Shown in pieces: positions 1 to 9,028 of a stretch of DNA of 34,985 bases. Source of the stretch: Pseudomonadota bacterium (GTDB lineage: Bacteria > Pseudomonadota > Gammaproteobacteria > Acidithiobacillales > Acidithiobacillaceae); NCBI GenBank assembly GCA_021821885.1, contig JAKARO010000020.1:1-34985 (forward strand), given 5' to 3'. Numbering within the stretch: position 1 is the first letter of the stretch; every line of letters starts with the position of its first letter. Made by a program: the position numbers and the translations under genes. The notes under the pieces were generated by a model. It was given only the letters and a program-made list of their open reading frames with translations. It was not told where the DNA came from and ran no database searches.

Positions 1-123
1 CATGGCAAGAAGAGCCTGCTGGAAAAAGCCATCGCATTCATGCAGACACTGTCAGCCACGCCCGAGACCGTCAAAGCGTATTTCCGGCACCCCGCTGCCG
101 CTTATGCAGCCCAAGGTATTTAA
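1..123 (+). CDS. 3' end of an unidentified ORF, possibly a transposase remnant (partial)
   Basis: An open frame enters from the left edge and stops at TAA 121-123, giving the last 40 residues of a protein (begins HGKKSLLEKAIAFMQTL, ends YAAQGI). I do not recognise the family with certainty. The short helical, basic/hydrophobic tail and the following noncoding sequence would suit the C-terminus of an insertion-sequence transposase. The next gene (nrdB) converges on it from the minus strand. Nothing visible in the tail identifies a catalytic motif. It could equally be the end of an ordinary hypothetical protein. Confidence 0.4.
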   Translation, partial: HGKKSLLEKAIAFMQTLSATPETVKAYFRHPAAAYAAQGI

Positions 124-387
124 GGGCTTGATTGATAATCGCCGATAACACTTGGCCCCGGCCGAACGGGCAGGTCCGCTTACGCTGCACGGTGGACATT
201 CGAATTATGGTTAGACATTACGCAGGAGACGAGATTTTTGCGTTTTGCTGCCACTTCACAAGAAGTGGCAGCCTGCGTTTAGCTGGCTGGCTGACTGGTC
301 TCTTTTGATCGCACTTGTATGTGTCGCGCCAGTCTCATGTTATGTGGCGGCAACTCACTTTATGTGCCGTCCAACGAAGCCTGCCGG
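124..387. other. Noncoding stretch between the left partial ORF and nrdB
   Basis: No convincing gene is seen. Small open frames here lack ribosome binding sites and run into the antisense of nrdB. The notable structure is the perfect inverted repeat at 247-272. The stretch lies downstream of nrdB on the minus strand and downstream of the left partial ORF on the plus strand, so it is an intergenic spacer between two convergent gene ends, and probably a mobile-element boundary. Confidence 0.6.
247..272. repeat. Perfect 11-bp inverted repeat with 4-nt loop
   Basis: GCTGCCACTTC (247-257) and GAAGTGGCAGC (262-272) are exact reverse complements around the loop ACAA. Neither strand has a T-run immediately 3' of the stem: CTGCG follows on plus and AAAACG on minus. 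It is therefore not a textbook intrinsic terminator, although it lies where transcripts from both sides converge. It could be a bidirectional transcript-end hairpin or a subterminal hairpin of a mobile element. Confidence 0.75.
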
Positions 388-1512
388 TCAGTCCCAGCTG
401 AGGGCACCCCCCGTCTGGTACTCGGTGACCCGGGTTTCAAAAAAGTTTTTCTCTTTTTTCAGGTCCATCATTTCGCTCATCCAGGGGAAGGGATTCTGGA
501 TCCCGGGCCACTGGGCGGGCAGCCCGAGCTGGGCCAGGCGGCGGTCCCCGATATAGCGGACGTAATCCTTGAAGGTGGGGGCATTGAGACCCAGGACGCC
601 ACGGGGCATGGTGTCGTCGGCATAGGCGCACTCCAGTTCCACGCCCTTCCGGATGAGGCCGCTGATTTCCTGCTGGAACTCCTCCGTCCAGAGATGCGGG
701 TTCTCGATCTTGATCTGGTTGATCATGTCGATGCCGAAATTGCAGTGCATGGACTCGTCCCGCAGGATGTACTGGTACTGTTCGGCGGCGCCCACCATCT
801 TGTTCTGCCGGCCCATGGCCAGAATCTGGCTGAAGCCCACATAGAAGAACGTGCCCTCCATGATGGCGGCGAAAACGGTCAGCGAGCGCAGCAGCGCCTG
901 GTCGTTTTCCGGCGTGCCGGTCCGGAACTCCGGATTGGCCAGTGTCTCGATGAAGGGGATGAGAAATTCGTCCTTGGCCCGGACGGCCGGAACCTCATGG
1001 TACATGTTGAAAATCTCGCCTTCGTCCAGGCCCAGGGATTCGACAATGTACTGGTAGGCGTGGGTGTGGATGGCCTCCTCGAAGGCCTGGCGCAGCATGT
1101 ACTGCCGGCATTCGGGGGCCGTAATGTGGCGGTAGGTGCCGAGCACGATGTTGTTGGCCGCCAGGCTGTCGGCGGTCACGAAAAATCCAAGATTGCGCTT
1201 GACGATGCGGCGCTCGTCTTCGGTCAGCCCTTTCGGGTCTTTCCAGAGCGCGATGTCGCGCGCCATCTGCACCTCCTGGGGCATCCAGTGGTTGGCGCAG
1301 GCCGCCAGGTATTTTTCCCAGGCCCAGTGGTACTTGAACGGTACCAGCTGGTTGACATCGGCATGGCCATTGATGATGCGCTTGTCTTCCGCGCGGACCC
1401 GCTCGAAACTCTGGGCCTGTATCCCGCCATCGCCGCGCTCCGGCGTTTGGCGGTAGGCAGGCATGGCCATCTGGCCGTCTGCGGACCGGTCTCCCCCATC
1501 AAAATTCAGCAT
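388..1512 (-). CDS. nrdB: Ribonucleoside-diphosphate reductase, beta subunit (class Ia)
   Basis: Small (R2) subunit of the aerobic ribonucleotide reductase, which generates the radical used by NrdA to make deoxyribonucleotides. It has 374 residues, a normal length. The expected di-iron ligands are visible: D115, E146, H149, E219, E253 and H256. Y153 sits four residues after H149, where the tyrosyl radical forms, so this is a tyrosine-radical enzyme and not the phenylalanine type of Chlamydia, although the surrounding motif is of the Chlamydia/Pseudomonas kind. The C-terminal tail keeps a Tyr (Y365) suited to radical transfer. The ATG at 1512 is preceded by AAGGAG about 9 nt upstream. It lies 46 bp after nrdA on the same strand, so the two form one operon. 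Confidence 0.97.
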   Translation of the reverse strand: MLNFDGGDRSADGQMAMPAYRQTPERGDGGIQAQSFERVRAEDKRIINGHADVNQLVPFKYHWAWEKYLAACANHWMPQEVQMARDIALWKDPKGLTEDERRIVKRNLGFFVTADSLAANNIVLGTYRHITAPECRQYMLRQAFEEAIHTHAYQYIVESLGLDEGEIFNMYHEVPAVRAKDEFLIPFIETLANPEFRTGTPENDQALLRSLTVFAAIMEGTFFYVGFSQILAMGRQNKMVGAAEQYQYILRDESMHCNFGIDMINQIKIENPHLWTEEFQQEISGLIRKGVELECAYADDTMPRGVLGLNAPTFKDYVRYIGDRRLAQLGLPAQWPGIQNPFPWMSEMMDLKKEKNFFETRVTEYQTGGALSWD

Positions 1513-1558
1513 TTTTTATTCTCCTTCGTGAAATTTGACCCACCATGTGCCGTCCGGT

Positions 1559-4396
1559 TCACTGGCAGGCCTCGCAGGTGGGATCCTCGATGGCGCAGGC
1601 CCGGGCCTGTCCGGGTACCGCATTGAGGGTGCCCGTATGGACCGTGGATTTTTCCGCGGCCGTGGCGCCCAGGGAGCGCAGGTAGTAGGTCGTCTTGATC
1701 CCGCGGCTCCAGGCCAGACGGTAGGTCTCGTCAATTTTCTTTCCCGAGGGCTGGCCAAAATAGAGATTGAGGCTCTGGGACTGGTCGAGCCATTTCTGCC
1801 GCCGCGCACCGGCCTCCACCAGCCAGGACGGATCAATTTCAAAGGCGTTGGCGTAGAGGGGTTTCAGGCGTGCGGGAATCCGGTCGACAGGCATGACCGA
1901 GCCATCGAAATATTTGAGGTCGTTGACCATGACCTCGTCCCAGAGATCCAGGCGCTTGAGATCGCGCACCAGTTCCGCGTTGACCACGGTGAATTCGCCG
2001 GACAGGTTCGACTTGACATACAGGTTCTGGTAGATGGGCTCAATCCCCTGGCTGACGCCGACAATGTTGGAAATGGTGGCGGTGGGGGCAATGGCGAGAC
2101 AGTTGCTGTTGCGCATGCCGCCCCGGACCTTCTCCCGCAGGGCGGACCAGTCCAGGTGCTGGGTGCGGTCCAGGTCCACGCCGCCGCTGCGGCTTTTGGC
2201 CAGAATCTCGATGCTGTCGATGGGCAGTACGCCCTGGCTCCACAGGGAGCCGGGGAAGCTCCGGTAGCTGCCGCGCTCCCGTGCGAGCCCGGCAGAGGCA
2301 TCAATCGCATGCCAGGCAATGATTTCCTGGCTGATGTCGGCGAATTCCACCGCCGCCTGGGAAGCGTACGGGATGCGCAGGGCCAGCAGGGCATCGGAAA
2401 AGCCCATGAGTCCGAGTCCGACCGGGCGGTGGCGCAGGTTGCTGCTGCGCGCCGTGCTGAGGGCGTAGTAGTTGATGTCGATCACGTTGTCCAGCATGCG
2501 CATGGCCACGCGGATGGTGCACGCCAGCTTCTCGGTATCGATCATGGACAGGATTTCGTCTGCCGTGGCGGTTTCCCGCAGGAACAGGGGATCCCCGACC
2601 GCAGGGATGCGCAGGTGGGCGGCCAGATTGACGGATCCGAGGTTGCAGACGGCGATTTCCCGGTCGCTGGTGTTGAGGGTGATTTCGGTACAGAGGTTGG
2701 AACTGTGCACCACCCCCACATGCTGCTGGGGACTGCGCAGGTTGCAGGGATCCTTGAACGTGATCCAGGGATGCCCCGTTTCGAACAGCATGGTGAGCAT
2801 CTTGCGCCAGAGCTGCAGGGCAGGCACCCTCCGGAACAGGGCCATCTGTCCGGCATCCGCCATGCGCTCGTATTCCTCGTAGCGGGCGCGGAAGGCGCTG
2901 CCCGTAAGATCGTGCAGGTCCGGAACGGCATTGGGGCTGAAGAGCGTCCATTGCCCGTCGGCCATGACCCGTTCCATGAAGAGGTCCGGAATCCAGTTGG
3001 CGGTGTTCATGTCGTGGGTCCGGCGCCGGTCATCGCCGGTGTTCTTGCGCAGTTCCAGAAATTCCTCGATGTCGAGGTGCCAGGTCTCCAGATAGGCGCA
3101 GACGGCTCCCTTGCGTTTTCCTCCCTGGTTCACCGCCACGGCGGTGTCGTTGACTACCTTGAGGAAAGGCACGACGCCCTGGGACTTGCCGTTGGTGCCC
3201 TTGATGTAGGAACCAAGCGCACGGACCGGTGTCCAGTCGTTCCCCAGCCCGCCGGAATACTTGGAGAGCAGGGCGTTGTCCTTGATGGACTCGTAGATGC
3301 CGTCCAGGTCGTCCGCCACTGTGGTGAGGAAACAGCTGGAAAGCTGGGGCCGGAGCGTGCCGGAATTGAACAGGGTGGGCGTGGAGCTGACAAAGTCGAA
3401 GCGGGAGAGTACCCCGTAGAAGGCGATGGCCTGCTCTTCCCGGTCGATCTCCTCCACGGCAAGGCCCATGGCGACGCGCATCCAGAACGCCTGGGGAAGC
3501 TCGATGCGGCGCTCCCGCACGTGCAGGAAATAGCGGTCATAGAGAATCTGCAGGCCAAGATACTGGAAATCCAGGTCCCGTTCCGGCCGGAGCGCGGCGC
3601 AGATGCGGTCGAGGTCAAACTGCCCGAGCCGGGGATCAATGAGTTCCTGCCGGATCCCGGTCTGCAGGTATTCCCGGAAATATTCCGGGTAGCGGACGGC
3701 CATTTCGGCCTGGGTAACCGCCTCCCCGAGGACTTCCCGGCGGATGCGGTCCAGCAGCAGCCGGGCGGTCGCAAAGGCGTAGGCCGGATCCTGCTCGATG
3801 AGGACGCGGCTGGCGAGAATGGGGGCCTGGAACAGCTCCTCCTCGCTGATCCCGTCATAGAGGTTCCGGAGGGTGGCCTGGAAAATGGCCCCAACCGAAA
3901 CGGTGTCCCCAAGGCCCGCACAGGATTCGGCAATCACGTCCTGCAGGCGCTGGCGGTCCAGGGGATGCTGGCGGCCATCGGGGTAGCGTACCTGGATCCC
4001 GCCCCCGGTCCGTTCCGGGACCACCTGCTGCCGGGCCCGTTCCCGGGCGCGCTCTTCCCGGTACAGCACATAGGCCCGTGCGACCTCATGCTCTCCGCCC
4101 CGCATCAGGGCCAGCTCCACCTGGTCCTGGATGTCCTCGATATGGAATGTGCCCCCGCCTGGCTGGCGCCGTTCCAGGGTTTCGACCACCTGGCCGGCCA
4201 GCCGGCTGACCAGATCCCGGATGCGTGCGCTGGCGGCGCCGGTGCCGCCTTCTACCGCCAGGAACGCCTTTGTCAGGGCGACGTGGATTTTGCTGGCGTC
4301 AAAGGGCACGACCGACTGGTCGCGGCGAATGACGCGGTAGAGGCTGCTGGTGGCGGTCTCCAGGGTGTCCATGGCAGGGCTTGAGAGAGGGGGCAT
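1559..4396 (-). CDS. nrdA: Ribonucleoside-diphosphate reductase, alpha subunit (class Ia) with two ATP-cones
   Basis: Catalytic (R1) subunit that reduces NDPs to dNDPs. I choose the ATG at 4396 (MPPLSSPAMD, 945 aa) because AAAGGAG lies about 8 nt upstream. An in-frame start 33 nt earlier lies within the proposed -10 element. Visible active-site features: C355 and C584 as the redox pair, the N567-L-C569-T-E571 thiyl-radical motif, a Tyr-Tyr pair near the C-terminus for radical transfer, and a terminal C-x2-C (CEACQ) that accepts electrons from thioredoxin or glutaredoxin. Residues about 20-115 and 134-215 both look like ATP-cone domains. The second aligns with the single cone of E. coli, so the first is extra, as known in Pseudomonas and Chlamydia NrdA. 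Operon with nrdB. Confidence 0.96.
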   Translation of the reverse strand: MPPLSSPAMDTLETATSSLYRVIRRDQSVVPFDASKIHVALTKAFLAVEGGTGAASARIRDLVSRLAGQVVETLERRQPGGGTFHIEDIQDQVELALMRGGEHEVARAYVLYREERARERARQQVVPERTGGGIQVRYPDGRQHPLDRQRLQDVIAESCAGLGDTVSVGAIFQATLRNLYDGISEEELFQAPILASRVLIEQDPAYAFATARLLLDRIRREVLGEAVTQAEMAVRYPEYFREYLQTGIRQELIDPRLGQFDLDRICAALRPERDLDFQYLGLQILYDRYFLHVRERRIELPQAFWMRVAMGLAVEEIDREEQAIAFYGVLSRFDFVSSTPTLFNSGTLRPQLSSCFLTTVADDLDGIYESIKDNALLSKYSGGLGNDWTPVRALGSYIKGTNGKSQGVVPFLKVVNDTAVAVNQGGKRKGAVCAYLETWHLDIEEFLELRKNTGDDRRRTHDMNTANWIPDLFMERVMADGQWTLFSPNAVPDLHDLTGSAFRARYEEYERMADAGQMALFRRVPALQLWRKMLTMLFETGHPWITFKDPCNLRSPQQHVGVVHSSNLCTEITLNTSDREIAVCNLGSVNLAAHLRIPAVGDPLFLRETATADEILSMIDTEKLACTIRVAMRMLDNVIDINYYALSTARSSNLRHRPVGLGLMGFSDALLALRIPYASQAAVEFADISQEIIAWHAIDASAGLARERGSYRSFPGSLWSQGVLPIDSIEILAKSRSGGVDLDRTQHLDWSALREKVRGGMRNSNCLAIAPTATISNIVGVSQGIEPIYQNLYVKSNLSGEFTVVNAELVRDLKRLDLWDEVMVNDLKYFDGSVMPVDRIPARLKPLYANAFEIDPSWLVEAGARRQKWLDQSQSLNLYFGQPSGKKIDETYRLAWSRGIKTTYYLRSLGATAAEKSTVHTGTLNAVPGQARACAIEDPTCEACQ

Positions 4397-4428
4397 GCGG
4401 GGCTTCTCCTTTCTGGGTGGTGCCCCCA

Positions 4429-4457
4429 TATATAGGTCATGCCCTGGGGGGTGTCAA
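4429..4457 (-). promoter_or_regulatory. Promoter of nrdAB
   Basis: Read on the minus strand, TTGACA (4457-4452) is followed after exactly 17 nt by TATATA (4434-4429). This is a near-consensus sigma70 promoter. Transcription would start about 7 nt further on, giving a 5' leader of roughly 25-30 nt that contains the AAAGGAG site of nrdA. It lies immediately downstream of the NrdR-like and DnaA sites. Confidence 0.8.
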
Positions 4458-4465
4458 CCCGTTTT

Positions 4466-4481
4466 GCACAATATGTGGGAC
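4466..4481 (-). promoter_or_regulatory. NrdR box 1 (putative)
   Basis: The 16-mer GCACAATATGTGGGAC resembles the NrdR-box consensus (ACAC-A/T-ATAT-palindromic form) best in its left half and centre. It is 32 bp start-to-start from box 2, the three-helical-turn spacing known for paired NrdR boxes, and lies just upstream of the nrdAB -35 element. NrdR is the ATP/dATP-sensing repressor of ribonucleotide reductase genes. Confidence 0.6.
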
Positions 4482-4497
4482 TGCTTATGGATTGTAC

Positions 4498-4513
4498 CAA
4501 CTATATCTTGTGT
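4498..4513 (-). promoter_or_regulatory. NrdR box 2 (putative)
   Basis: CAACTATATCTTGTGT matches the NrdR palindrome ACACTATATCTTGTGT at 14 of 16 positions. Its last three bases overlap the first DnaA box. With box 1 exactly 32 bp away, it makes a canonical paired operator upstream of nrdAB. Confidence 0.7.
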
Positions 4514-4519
4514 GGATAA
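4511..4519. promoter_or_regulatory. DnaA box
   Basis: TGTGGATAA is the exact complement of the DnaA consensus TTATCCACA. It overlaps NrdR box 2 by 3 bp. DnaA is known to control nrdAB transcription in E. coli through boxes upstream of the promoter, so a regulatory role is more likely than an origin. Confidence 0.65.
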
Positions 4520-4544
4520 CTGGGGTATGGGGCAGGGGATACCG

Positions 4545-4564
4545 TGTGGATGGCCTGTGGATAA
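4545..4564. promoter_or_regulatory. Second perfect DnaA box with an adjacent degenerate box
   Basis: TGTGGATAA at 4556-4564 is a second exact DnaA box in the same orientation. TGTGGATGG at 4545-4553, 11 bp upstream, matches 7 of 9 positions. With the box at 4511-4519 this makes a same-orientation series between the divergent nrdA and tldD genes. Confidence 0.6.
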
Positions 4565-4601
4565 AAGGGCGACTACTCCTGGTTCCTAAACAGATTTAGA
4601 C

Positions 4602-4630
4602 TTGTTCTATTCTGGTTGTGGGCGCATACT
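4602..4630 (+). promoter_or_regulatory. Possible promoter of tldD
   Basis: TTGTTC (4602-4607) and CATACT (4625-4630) are separated by 17 bp, which would start transcription about 27 nt before the tldD ATG. The hexamers are only moderate matches. It is proposed because tldD is divergent from nrdA and needs its own promoter in this gap. Confidence 0.4.
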
Positions 4631-4663
4631 GCGCAGCAGCCTGCCGACAGATGGAGTGACACG

Positions 4664-6106
4664 ATGACTGGTTCCGCACTGGAGACTGCCCGCAACACCC
4701 TTCTGGTCCCCGCGGGCCTCGATGAGGGGGTACTGGACAAGATCTTTGGCCGCCTTGCCCTGCGTGCCCTGGACGACGCGGACCTGTATTTCCAGTACAG
4801 CCGCAGTGAGGGCTACAGCCTGGAAGAGGGCGTGGTCAAGTCCGGAAGCCACAGTATCGAGCAGGGCGTGGGTGTCCGCGCCATCCAGGGGGAACGGCAG
4901 GGGCTGGCCTATTCGGACGAGATTGCCGTGGAGGCCCTGCTGGGGGCGGCCGACGCCGCCCGGGCCATTGTCCACCACGCCGGATCCCCGCGCGCGATGG
5001 TCTGGCAGCGCCGGGAGGGGCGGGATCTCTACCGGCCGGCCGATCCCCTGGTCTCGATTTCCGATGCGGAAAAAATTGCCCTGCTGGAACGTCTGGAGAC
5101 GGTGGCGCGTGCGGCCGATCCCCGTGTAGTCCAGGTCATGGCCAGTCTCAACGCGCGTTTTGAGACCGTACTGGTGGCCCGGATGGACGGGCACCTGGCC
5201 GCCGACGTGCGTCCCCTTGTCCGCCTCAACGTGACGGTCCTCGCGGAAGAAAACGGGCGCCGGGAGCAGGGATCCTCGGGAGGCGGGGGGCGGTTTGACT
5301 ACCGGGAGTTTCTCCAGGGCGGGATGGCAGAAGAATTTGCGCGGGAAGCGGTGCGCCAGGCGCTGGTCAACCTGGAGGCCCAGCCGGCCCCGGCCGGCAC
5401 CATGGATGTGGTTCTTGGGCCGGGATGGCCGGGCATACTGCTGCACGAGGCCATCGGGCACGGTCTGGAGGGGGATTTCAACCGGAAGGGAACCAGCGCC
5501 TTCAGTGGCCGGATTGGCGAGCGGGTGGCGGCGCCGGGGGTGACCGTGGTGGACGATGGCACCCTGGCCCGGCGCCGCGGCAGCCTCAACATGGACGACG
5601 AGGGAACACCAACCCGGTGTACCGTGCTCATTGAGGACGGAATTCTCCGGGGCTATCTCCAGGATACCCTCAATGCCAGGCTCATGGGGGCGCAGCCCAC
5701 CGGAAACGGGCGGCGGGAGTCCTATGCCCACCTGCCCATGCCGCGGATGACCAATACCTACATGCAGGCGGGTGGCCAGGATCCCGCGGAAATTGTCGCC
5801 AGCGTCCGCAAGGGACTCTATGCGGTCAATTTCGGTGGTGGGCAGGTGGATATTACCAGTGGCAAGTTCGTGTTTTCGGCCTCGGAGGCCTATCTCATCG
5901 AAAATGGCCGGATTACCCACCCGGTCCGGGGGGCAACCCTGATCGGCAACGGACCGGATGTCCTGACCCGGGTGGAGATGATTGGCAGCGATCTCCGGCT
6001 GGATACGGGGGTCGGCACCTGCGGCAAGGAGGGGCAGAGCGTCCCCGTGGGCGTAGGCCAGCCGACCCTGCGGATCCGCGACCTGACGGTTGGGGGCACA
6101 GGCTGA
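4664..6106 (+). CDS. tldD: Metalloprotease TldD
   Basis: Cytosolic zinc metalloprotease subunit that works with TldE/PmbA on small peptides and peptide modification products. The ATG at 4664 is chosen because GGAG (4653-4656) lies 7 nt upstream and the resulting 480 aa match the usual length of about 481. An upstream in-frame start at 4616 would add 16 atypical residues. The metal-binding motif H261-E-A-I-G-H266 is present in the [13 protein letters not shown] context, and the C-terminus has the typical [17 protein letters not shown] segment. No tldE partner is in the window. A short hairpin (6117-6133, CCTGGC/GCCAGG) follows the stop without a T-run. Confidence 0.95.
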   Translation: MTGSALETARNTLLVPAGLDEGVLDKIFGRLALRALDDADLYFQYSRSEGYSLEEGVVKSGSHSIEQGVGVRAIQGERQGLAYSDEIAVEALLGAADAARAIVHHAGSPRAMVWQRREGRDLYRPADPLVSISDAEKIALLERLETVARAADPRVVQVMASLNARFETVLVARMDGHLAADVRPLVRLNVTVLAEENGRREQGSSGGGGRFDYREFLQGGMAEEFAREAVRQALVNLEAQPAPAGTMDVVLGPGWPGILLHEAIGHGLEGDFNRKGTSAFSGRIGERVAAPGVTVVDDGTLARRRGSLNMDDEGTPTRCTVLIEDGILRGYLQDTLNARLMGAQPTGNGRRESYAHLPMPRMTNTYMQAGGQDPAEIVASVRKGLYAVNFGGGQVDITSGKFVFSASEAYLIENGRITHPVRGATLIGNGPDVLTRVEMIGSDLRLDTGVGTCGKEGQSVPVGVGQPTLRIRDLTVGGTG

Positions 6107-6143
6107 TCCGGTAACGCCTGGCAGGCGGCCAGGACACGCGCTA

Positions 6144-6173
6144 TTGTCAGCCGCCCTGCAGGAAGGCTAATAT
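6144..6173 (+). promoter_or_regulatory. Possible promoter of the ftsH operon
   Basis: TTGTCA (6144-6149) and TAATAT (6168-6173) are separated by 18 bp, 55 nt before the ftsH start. A short perfect palindrome follows in the leader, GGGTAC TTT GTACCC (6183-6197). It could be an operator or just a small hairpin. Confidence 0.5.
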
Positions 6174-6227
6174 CGAACCATGGGGTACTTTGTACCCAGT
6201 CTAAACTCCCGGTGGGGGAGGTGAGGG

Positions 6228-8168
6228 ATGAATAACGTTTTCAAAAATATACTGCTCTGGGTGGCCATTGGCGTCATCCTGATGCTGGTGTTCCAGAACC
6301 TGAACACCACCAGAACCACGCCGGCACAGGTGATGGACTTCTCCACGTTCGTCAGCAGTGTCAAGCAGGGACAGGTGTCACAGGTAACCATCAACGGCAA
6401 CCATGTGACCGGTGCGCTGGGCTCCGGGCAGCAGTTCAGTGTCTATACGCCACCGAACGACAGCCAGCTGGTACCGCAGCTGCTGGCCGCCGGCGTCAAG
6501 ATTTCGGTGAAGCCCCCGGAGGGGCAGTCCCTGCTGCTTTCCATCCTGATTTCCTGGTTTCCGATGCTCCTGCTTATTGGCGTCTGGATCTTTTTCATGC
6601 GCCAGATGGGCGGCGGCGGGGCTGGCGGGCGCGGTGCCATGAGCTTTGGCCGCAGCCGCGCGCGGATGCTGACCGAGGAAAACAACAAGGTCACTTTCGC
6701 CGATGTGGCCGGGGTGGACGAAGCCAAGGAGGAACTCGCGGAAATCGTCGAGTTCCTGAAGGATCCGCAGAAATTCCAGCGGCTGGGCGGGCGCATTCCG
6801 AAGGGGGTGCTGCTCATGGGATCCCCGGGCTCGGGCAAGACTCTTCTGGCCCGTGCCATCGCCGGCGAGGCCCGTGTCCCCTTCTTCTCCATTTCCGGTT
6901 CCGACTTTGTAGAGATGTTTGTCGGCGTCGGGGCCTCGCGGGTCCGGGACATGTTTGAGCAGGCCAAGAAACACGCGCCGTGCATCATCTTCATCGACGA
7001 AATCGATGCGGTTGGCCGCCAGCGCGGCGCCGGGCTCGGCGGTGGCAACGACGAGCGCGAGCAGACCCTGAACCAGCTGCTGGTGGAAATGGACGGTTTC
7101 GAGGGTACGGAGGGGATTATTGTCATCGCCGCCACCAACCGGCCGGATGTGCTGGATCCCGCGCTCCTGCGCCCGGGCCGTTTTGACCGCCAGGTAACGG
7201 TTCCCCTGCCGGACATCCGGGGGCGGGACCAGATCCTGCAGGTCCACATGCGCAAGGTGCCCATCGCGGCCGATGTCGATGCCAAGGTCATTGCCCGGGG
7301 CACACCCGGATTTTCCGGGGCCGACCTGGCCAACCTCGTCAATGAGGCAGCCCTCATGGCCGCGCGCAAGAGCAAGCGCCTCGTGGATATGCACGATTTC
7401 GAGGACGCCAAGGACAAGGTGATGATGGGGGCCGAACGCAAGTCGGTCGTCATGAGCGACAAGCAGCGGGAAACGACCGCGTACCACGAATCCGGCCATG
7501 CCGTGGTGGCCAGGCTGCTGCCCGGAACCGATCCGGTCCACAAGGTGACGATCATTCCCCGTGGGCGGGCCCTCGGCCTGACCATGCAGCTGCCCACGGA
7601 AGACCGTTTCAACTATGAGCGCCAGGAGATCCTCAACAATATCTCCATTCTCATGGGCGGACGGATTGCGGAAGAGGTGTTCCTCAACCAGATGACCACC
7701 GGTGCCGGAAACGACATCGAGCGGGCGACGGATCTGGCCCGGAAAATGGTAACCCAGTGGGGGATGTCCAGCATCGGACCCATGGTGATTGGCGAGAAGG
7801 AAGAGGAGGTCTTTCTGGGCCGTGAGGTGACAAAGCACAGCAACGTCTCCGAACGCACGGCCCAGACGGTGGACGAAGAGGTGCAGGCCATTATCCGGGA
7901 GCGGTACCAGGCGGCCCGGCAGCTGGTTGAGAACAACCGGGACAAGGTTGAGATCATGGCCCAGGCACTCCTCCGCTATGAAACTCTCGACGCCAGCCAG
8001 GTGAACGATATCATGGCCGGAAAAGATCCCCGGCCGCCCCAGGACAGCAGTCCGGGAAGTGCGACCCCGGTCTCCGGCCTTGGCAGTGGTTCTGCCGGTA
8101 TGGGCACGGCGACGCCTCCCCCGCCGGGCAATGTCCCCAACCTCCACCCGGGAGAGCATCCCGTTTGA
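6228..8168 (+). CDS. ftsH: ATP-dependent zinc metalloprotease FtsH
   Basis: Membrane-anchored AAA+ protease that removes misfolded membrane proteins and short-lived regulators. The 646 residues show TM helix 1 (about 8-23), a periplasmic loop, TM helix 2 (about 101-123), Walker A 198-205 (GSPGSGKT, where GPPGTGKT is commoner), Walker B in IIFIDEID 253-260, and an SRH with [19 protein letters not shown]. The zinc site is H420-E-S-G-H424, with D496 as the likely third ligand. The tail after about 600 is rich in Pro, Gly and Ser and probably disordered. The GGGGGAGG site lies about 6 nt before the ATG. First gene of an ftsH-folP-glmM cluster, as in many proteobacteria. No rlmE gene precedes it. 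Confidence 0.98.
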   Translation: MNNVFKNILLWVAIGVILMLVFQNLNTTRTTPAQVMDFSTFVSSVKQGQVSQVTINGNHVTGALGSGQQFSVYTPPNDSQLVPQLLAAGVKISVKPPEGQSLLLSILISWFPMLLLIGVWIFFMRQMGGGGAGGRGAMSFGRSRARMLTEENNKVTFADVAGVDEAKEELAEIVEFLKDPQKFQRLGGRIPKGVLLMGSPGSGKTLLARAIAGEARVPFFSISGSDFVEMFVGVGASRVRDMFEQAKKHAPCIIFIDEIDAVGRQRGAGLGGGNDEREQTLNQLLVEMDGFEGTEGIIVIAATNRPDVLDPALLRPGRFDRQVTVPLPDIRGRDQILQVHMRKVPIAADVDAKVIARGTPGFSGADLANLVNEAALMAARKSKRLVDMHDFEDAKDKVMMGAERKSVVMSDKQRETTAYHESGHAVVARLLPGTDPVHKVTIIPRGRALGLTMQLPTEDRFNYERQEILNNISILMGGRIAEEVFLNQMTTGAGNDIERATDLARKMVTQWGMSSIGPMVIGEKEEEVFLGREVTKHSNVSERTAQTVDEEVQAIIRERYQAARQLVENNRDKVEIMAQALLRYETLDASQVNDIMAGKDPRPPQDSSPGSATPVSGLGSGSAGMGTATPPPPGNVPNLHPGEHPV

Positions 8169-9028
8169 CCGGAGGAACAGCGGACCTTCAGGGGCGCCCC
8201 TGGCTTCAGGGGCGCCCCTGCATCATGGGGATACTGAACGTCACGCCCGACTCCTTTTCGGATGGTGGCACCCATGTGGATGTGCCTGGGGCACTGGCCC
8301 ACGCCCGCCGGCTCTGGCAGGAGGGGGCGGACATCCTGGACATCGGGGCGGAGTCGACCCGGCCGGGGGCTGCCGCCGTACCGGTCGCGGAAGAACTGCG
8401 CCGCCTGCTTCCCGTACTTGAGGCGGTCCGCTCTGAAATCCCCCTTCCGGTTTCTGTGGACACCCGGAAAGCTCCGGTCATGCGGGCTGCCCATGCCCTC
8501 GGAGCGGTCCTCGTCAACGATGTGAGTGCCCTCTGCTACGACCCGGAAGCCCTGCCAACGGTGGCCTCTCTCGGGATGGACGTCTGCCTCATGCATATGC
8601 GCGGTGAACCACAGACCATGCAGTCGCAAACCGGCTACAGGGATCTTGCCGGGGAAGTGCGGGATTTTCTGGCCGGGCGTGTGGCCGCCTGCCGCGCGGC
8701 GGGACTGCCCAGGGACGCGATCGTCGTGGATCCGGGCATCGGTTTTGCCAAAACCGACGGCGGCAACCTGGAGCTGCTCCGGCATCTCGACCGGCTGCGG
8801 GATCTCGGACAGCCGGTGCTGCTTGGGGTATCCCGCAAGGGATTTATTGGCCGGGTGACCGGGACCCCGGAGCCGGCCCGGCGGGATGGCGGCAGTGTGG
8901 CCGCCATGCTGTGGGCCCACGCCCGGGGCATGGCAGACATATACCGGGTGCACGATGTGGGCGCAGCCCGCCAGGCCCTCCGGATCTGGGATGCACTTGC
9001 CGGCACTGAAACAGGAAACATGGGATGA
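8165..9028 (+). CDS. folP: Dihydropteroate synthase
   Basis: Condenses p-aminobenzoate with 6-hydroxymethyl-dihydropterin diphosphate in folate synthesis; the target of sulfonamides. Signatures: [15 protein letters not shown] (21-35), [10 protein letters not shown] (59-68), [27 protein letters not shown] (188-197) and GVSRKGFIG (221-229). I choose TTG 8165, which overlaps the ftsH stop and has GGGAG about 10 nt upstream, giving 287 aa. The only ATG before the first signature is at 8225, inside it, and would clip the N-terminal strand. Between these two candidate starts lies a perfect 14-bp hairpin (8189-8220) that encodes a duplicated [12 protein letters not shown], so the start is not certain. 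The gene overlaps glmM by 4 nt. Confidence 0.95.
   Translation: MTGGTADLQGRPWLQGRPCIMGILNVTPDSFSDGGTHVDVPGALAHARRLWQEGADILDIGAESTRPGAAAVPVAEELRRLLPVLEAVRSEIPLPVSVDTRKAPVMRAAHALGAVLVNDVSALCYDPEALPTVASLGMDVCLMHMRGEPQTMQSQTGYRDLAGEVRDFLAGRVAACRAAGLPRDAIVVDPGIGFAKTDGGNLELLRHLDRLRDLGQPVLLGVSRKGFIGRVTGTPEPARRDGGSVAAMLWAHARGMADIYRVHDVGAARQALRIWDALAGTETGNMG
8186..8220. repeat. Tandem 17-bp repeat forming a perfect 14-bp hairpin at the folP start
   Basis: CTTCAGGGGCGCCCCTG occurs at 8186-8202 and again at 8204-8220, period 18. Each copy contains the self-complementary 14-mer CAGGGGCGCCCCTG (8189-8202 and 8207-8220). Because each 14-mer is its own complement, the copies can pair with each other in the mRNA over 14 bp around a GCTT loop. 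A GGAGGA sequence (8171-8176) lies just 5' and the ATG 8225 just 3' of the stem. Confidence 0.9.

Noticed and set aside
210-375. Integron attC-like core sites (GTTAGAC at 210-216 and GTCCAAC at 369-375)
   Set aside because: They are in the wrong order for one attC, no matching GTTRRRY follows the second site, and there is no cassette ORF or integron integrase. Chance matches to a degenerate 7-mer are likely.
1535-4384. A 949-codon open frame on the plus strand opposite nrdA
   Set aside because: Antisense shadow of a clear nrdA gene; no recognisable domain and no ribosome binding site.
4511-4564. DnaA boxes as a possible replication origin
   Set aside because: Only two perfect boxes, no AT-rich unwinding region, and no dnaA, dnaN, gidA or parAB nearby. 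Regulation of nrdAB explains them better.
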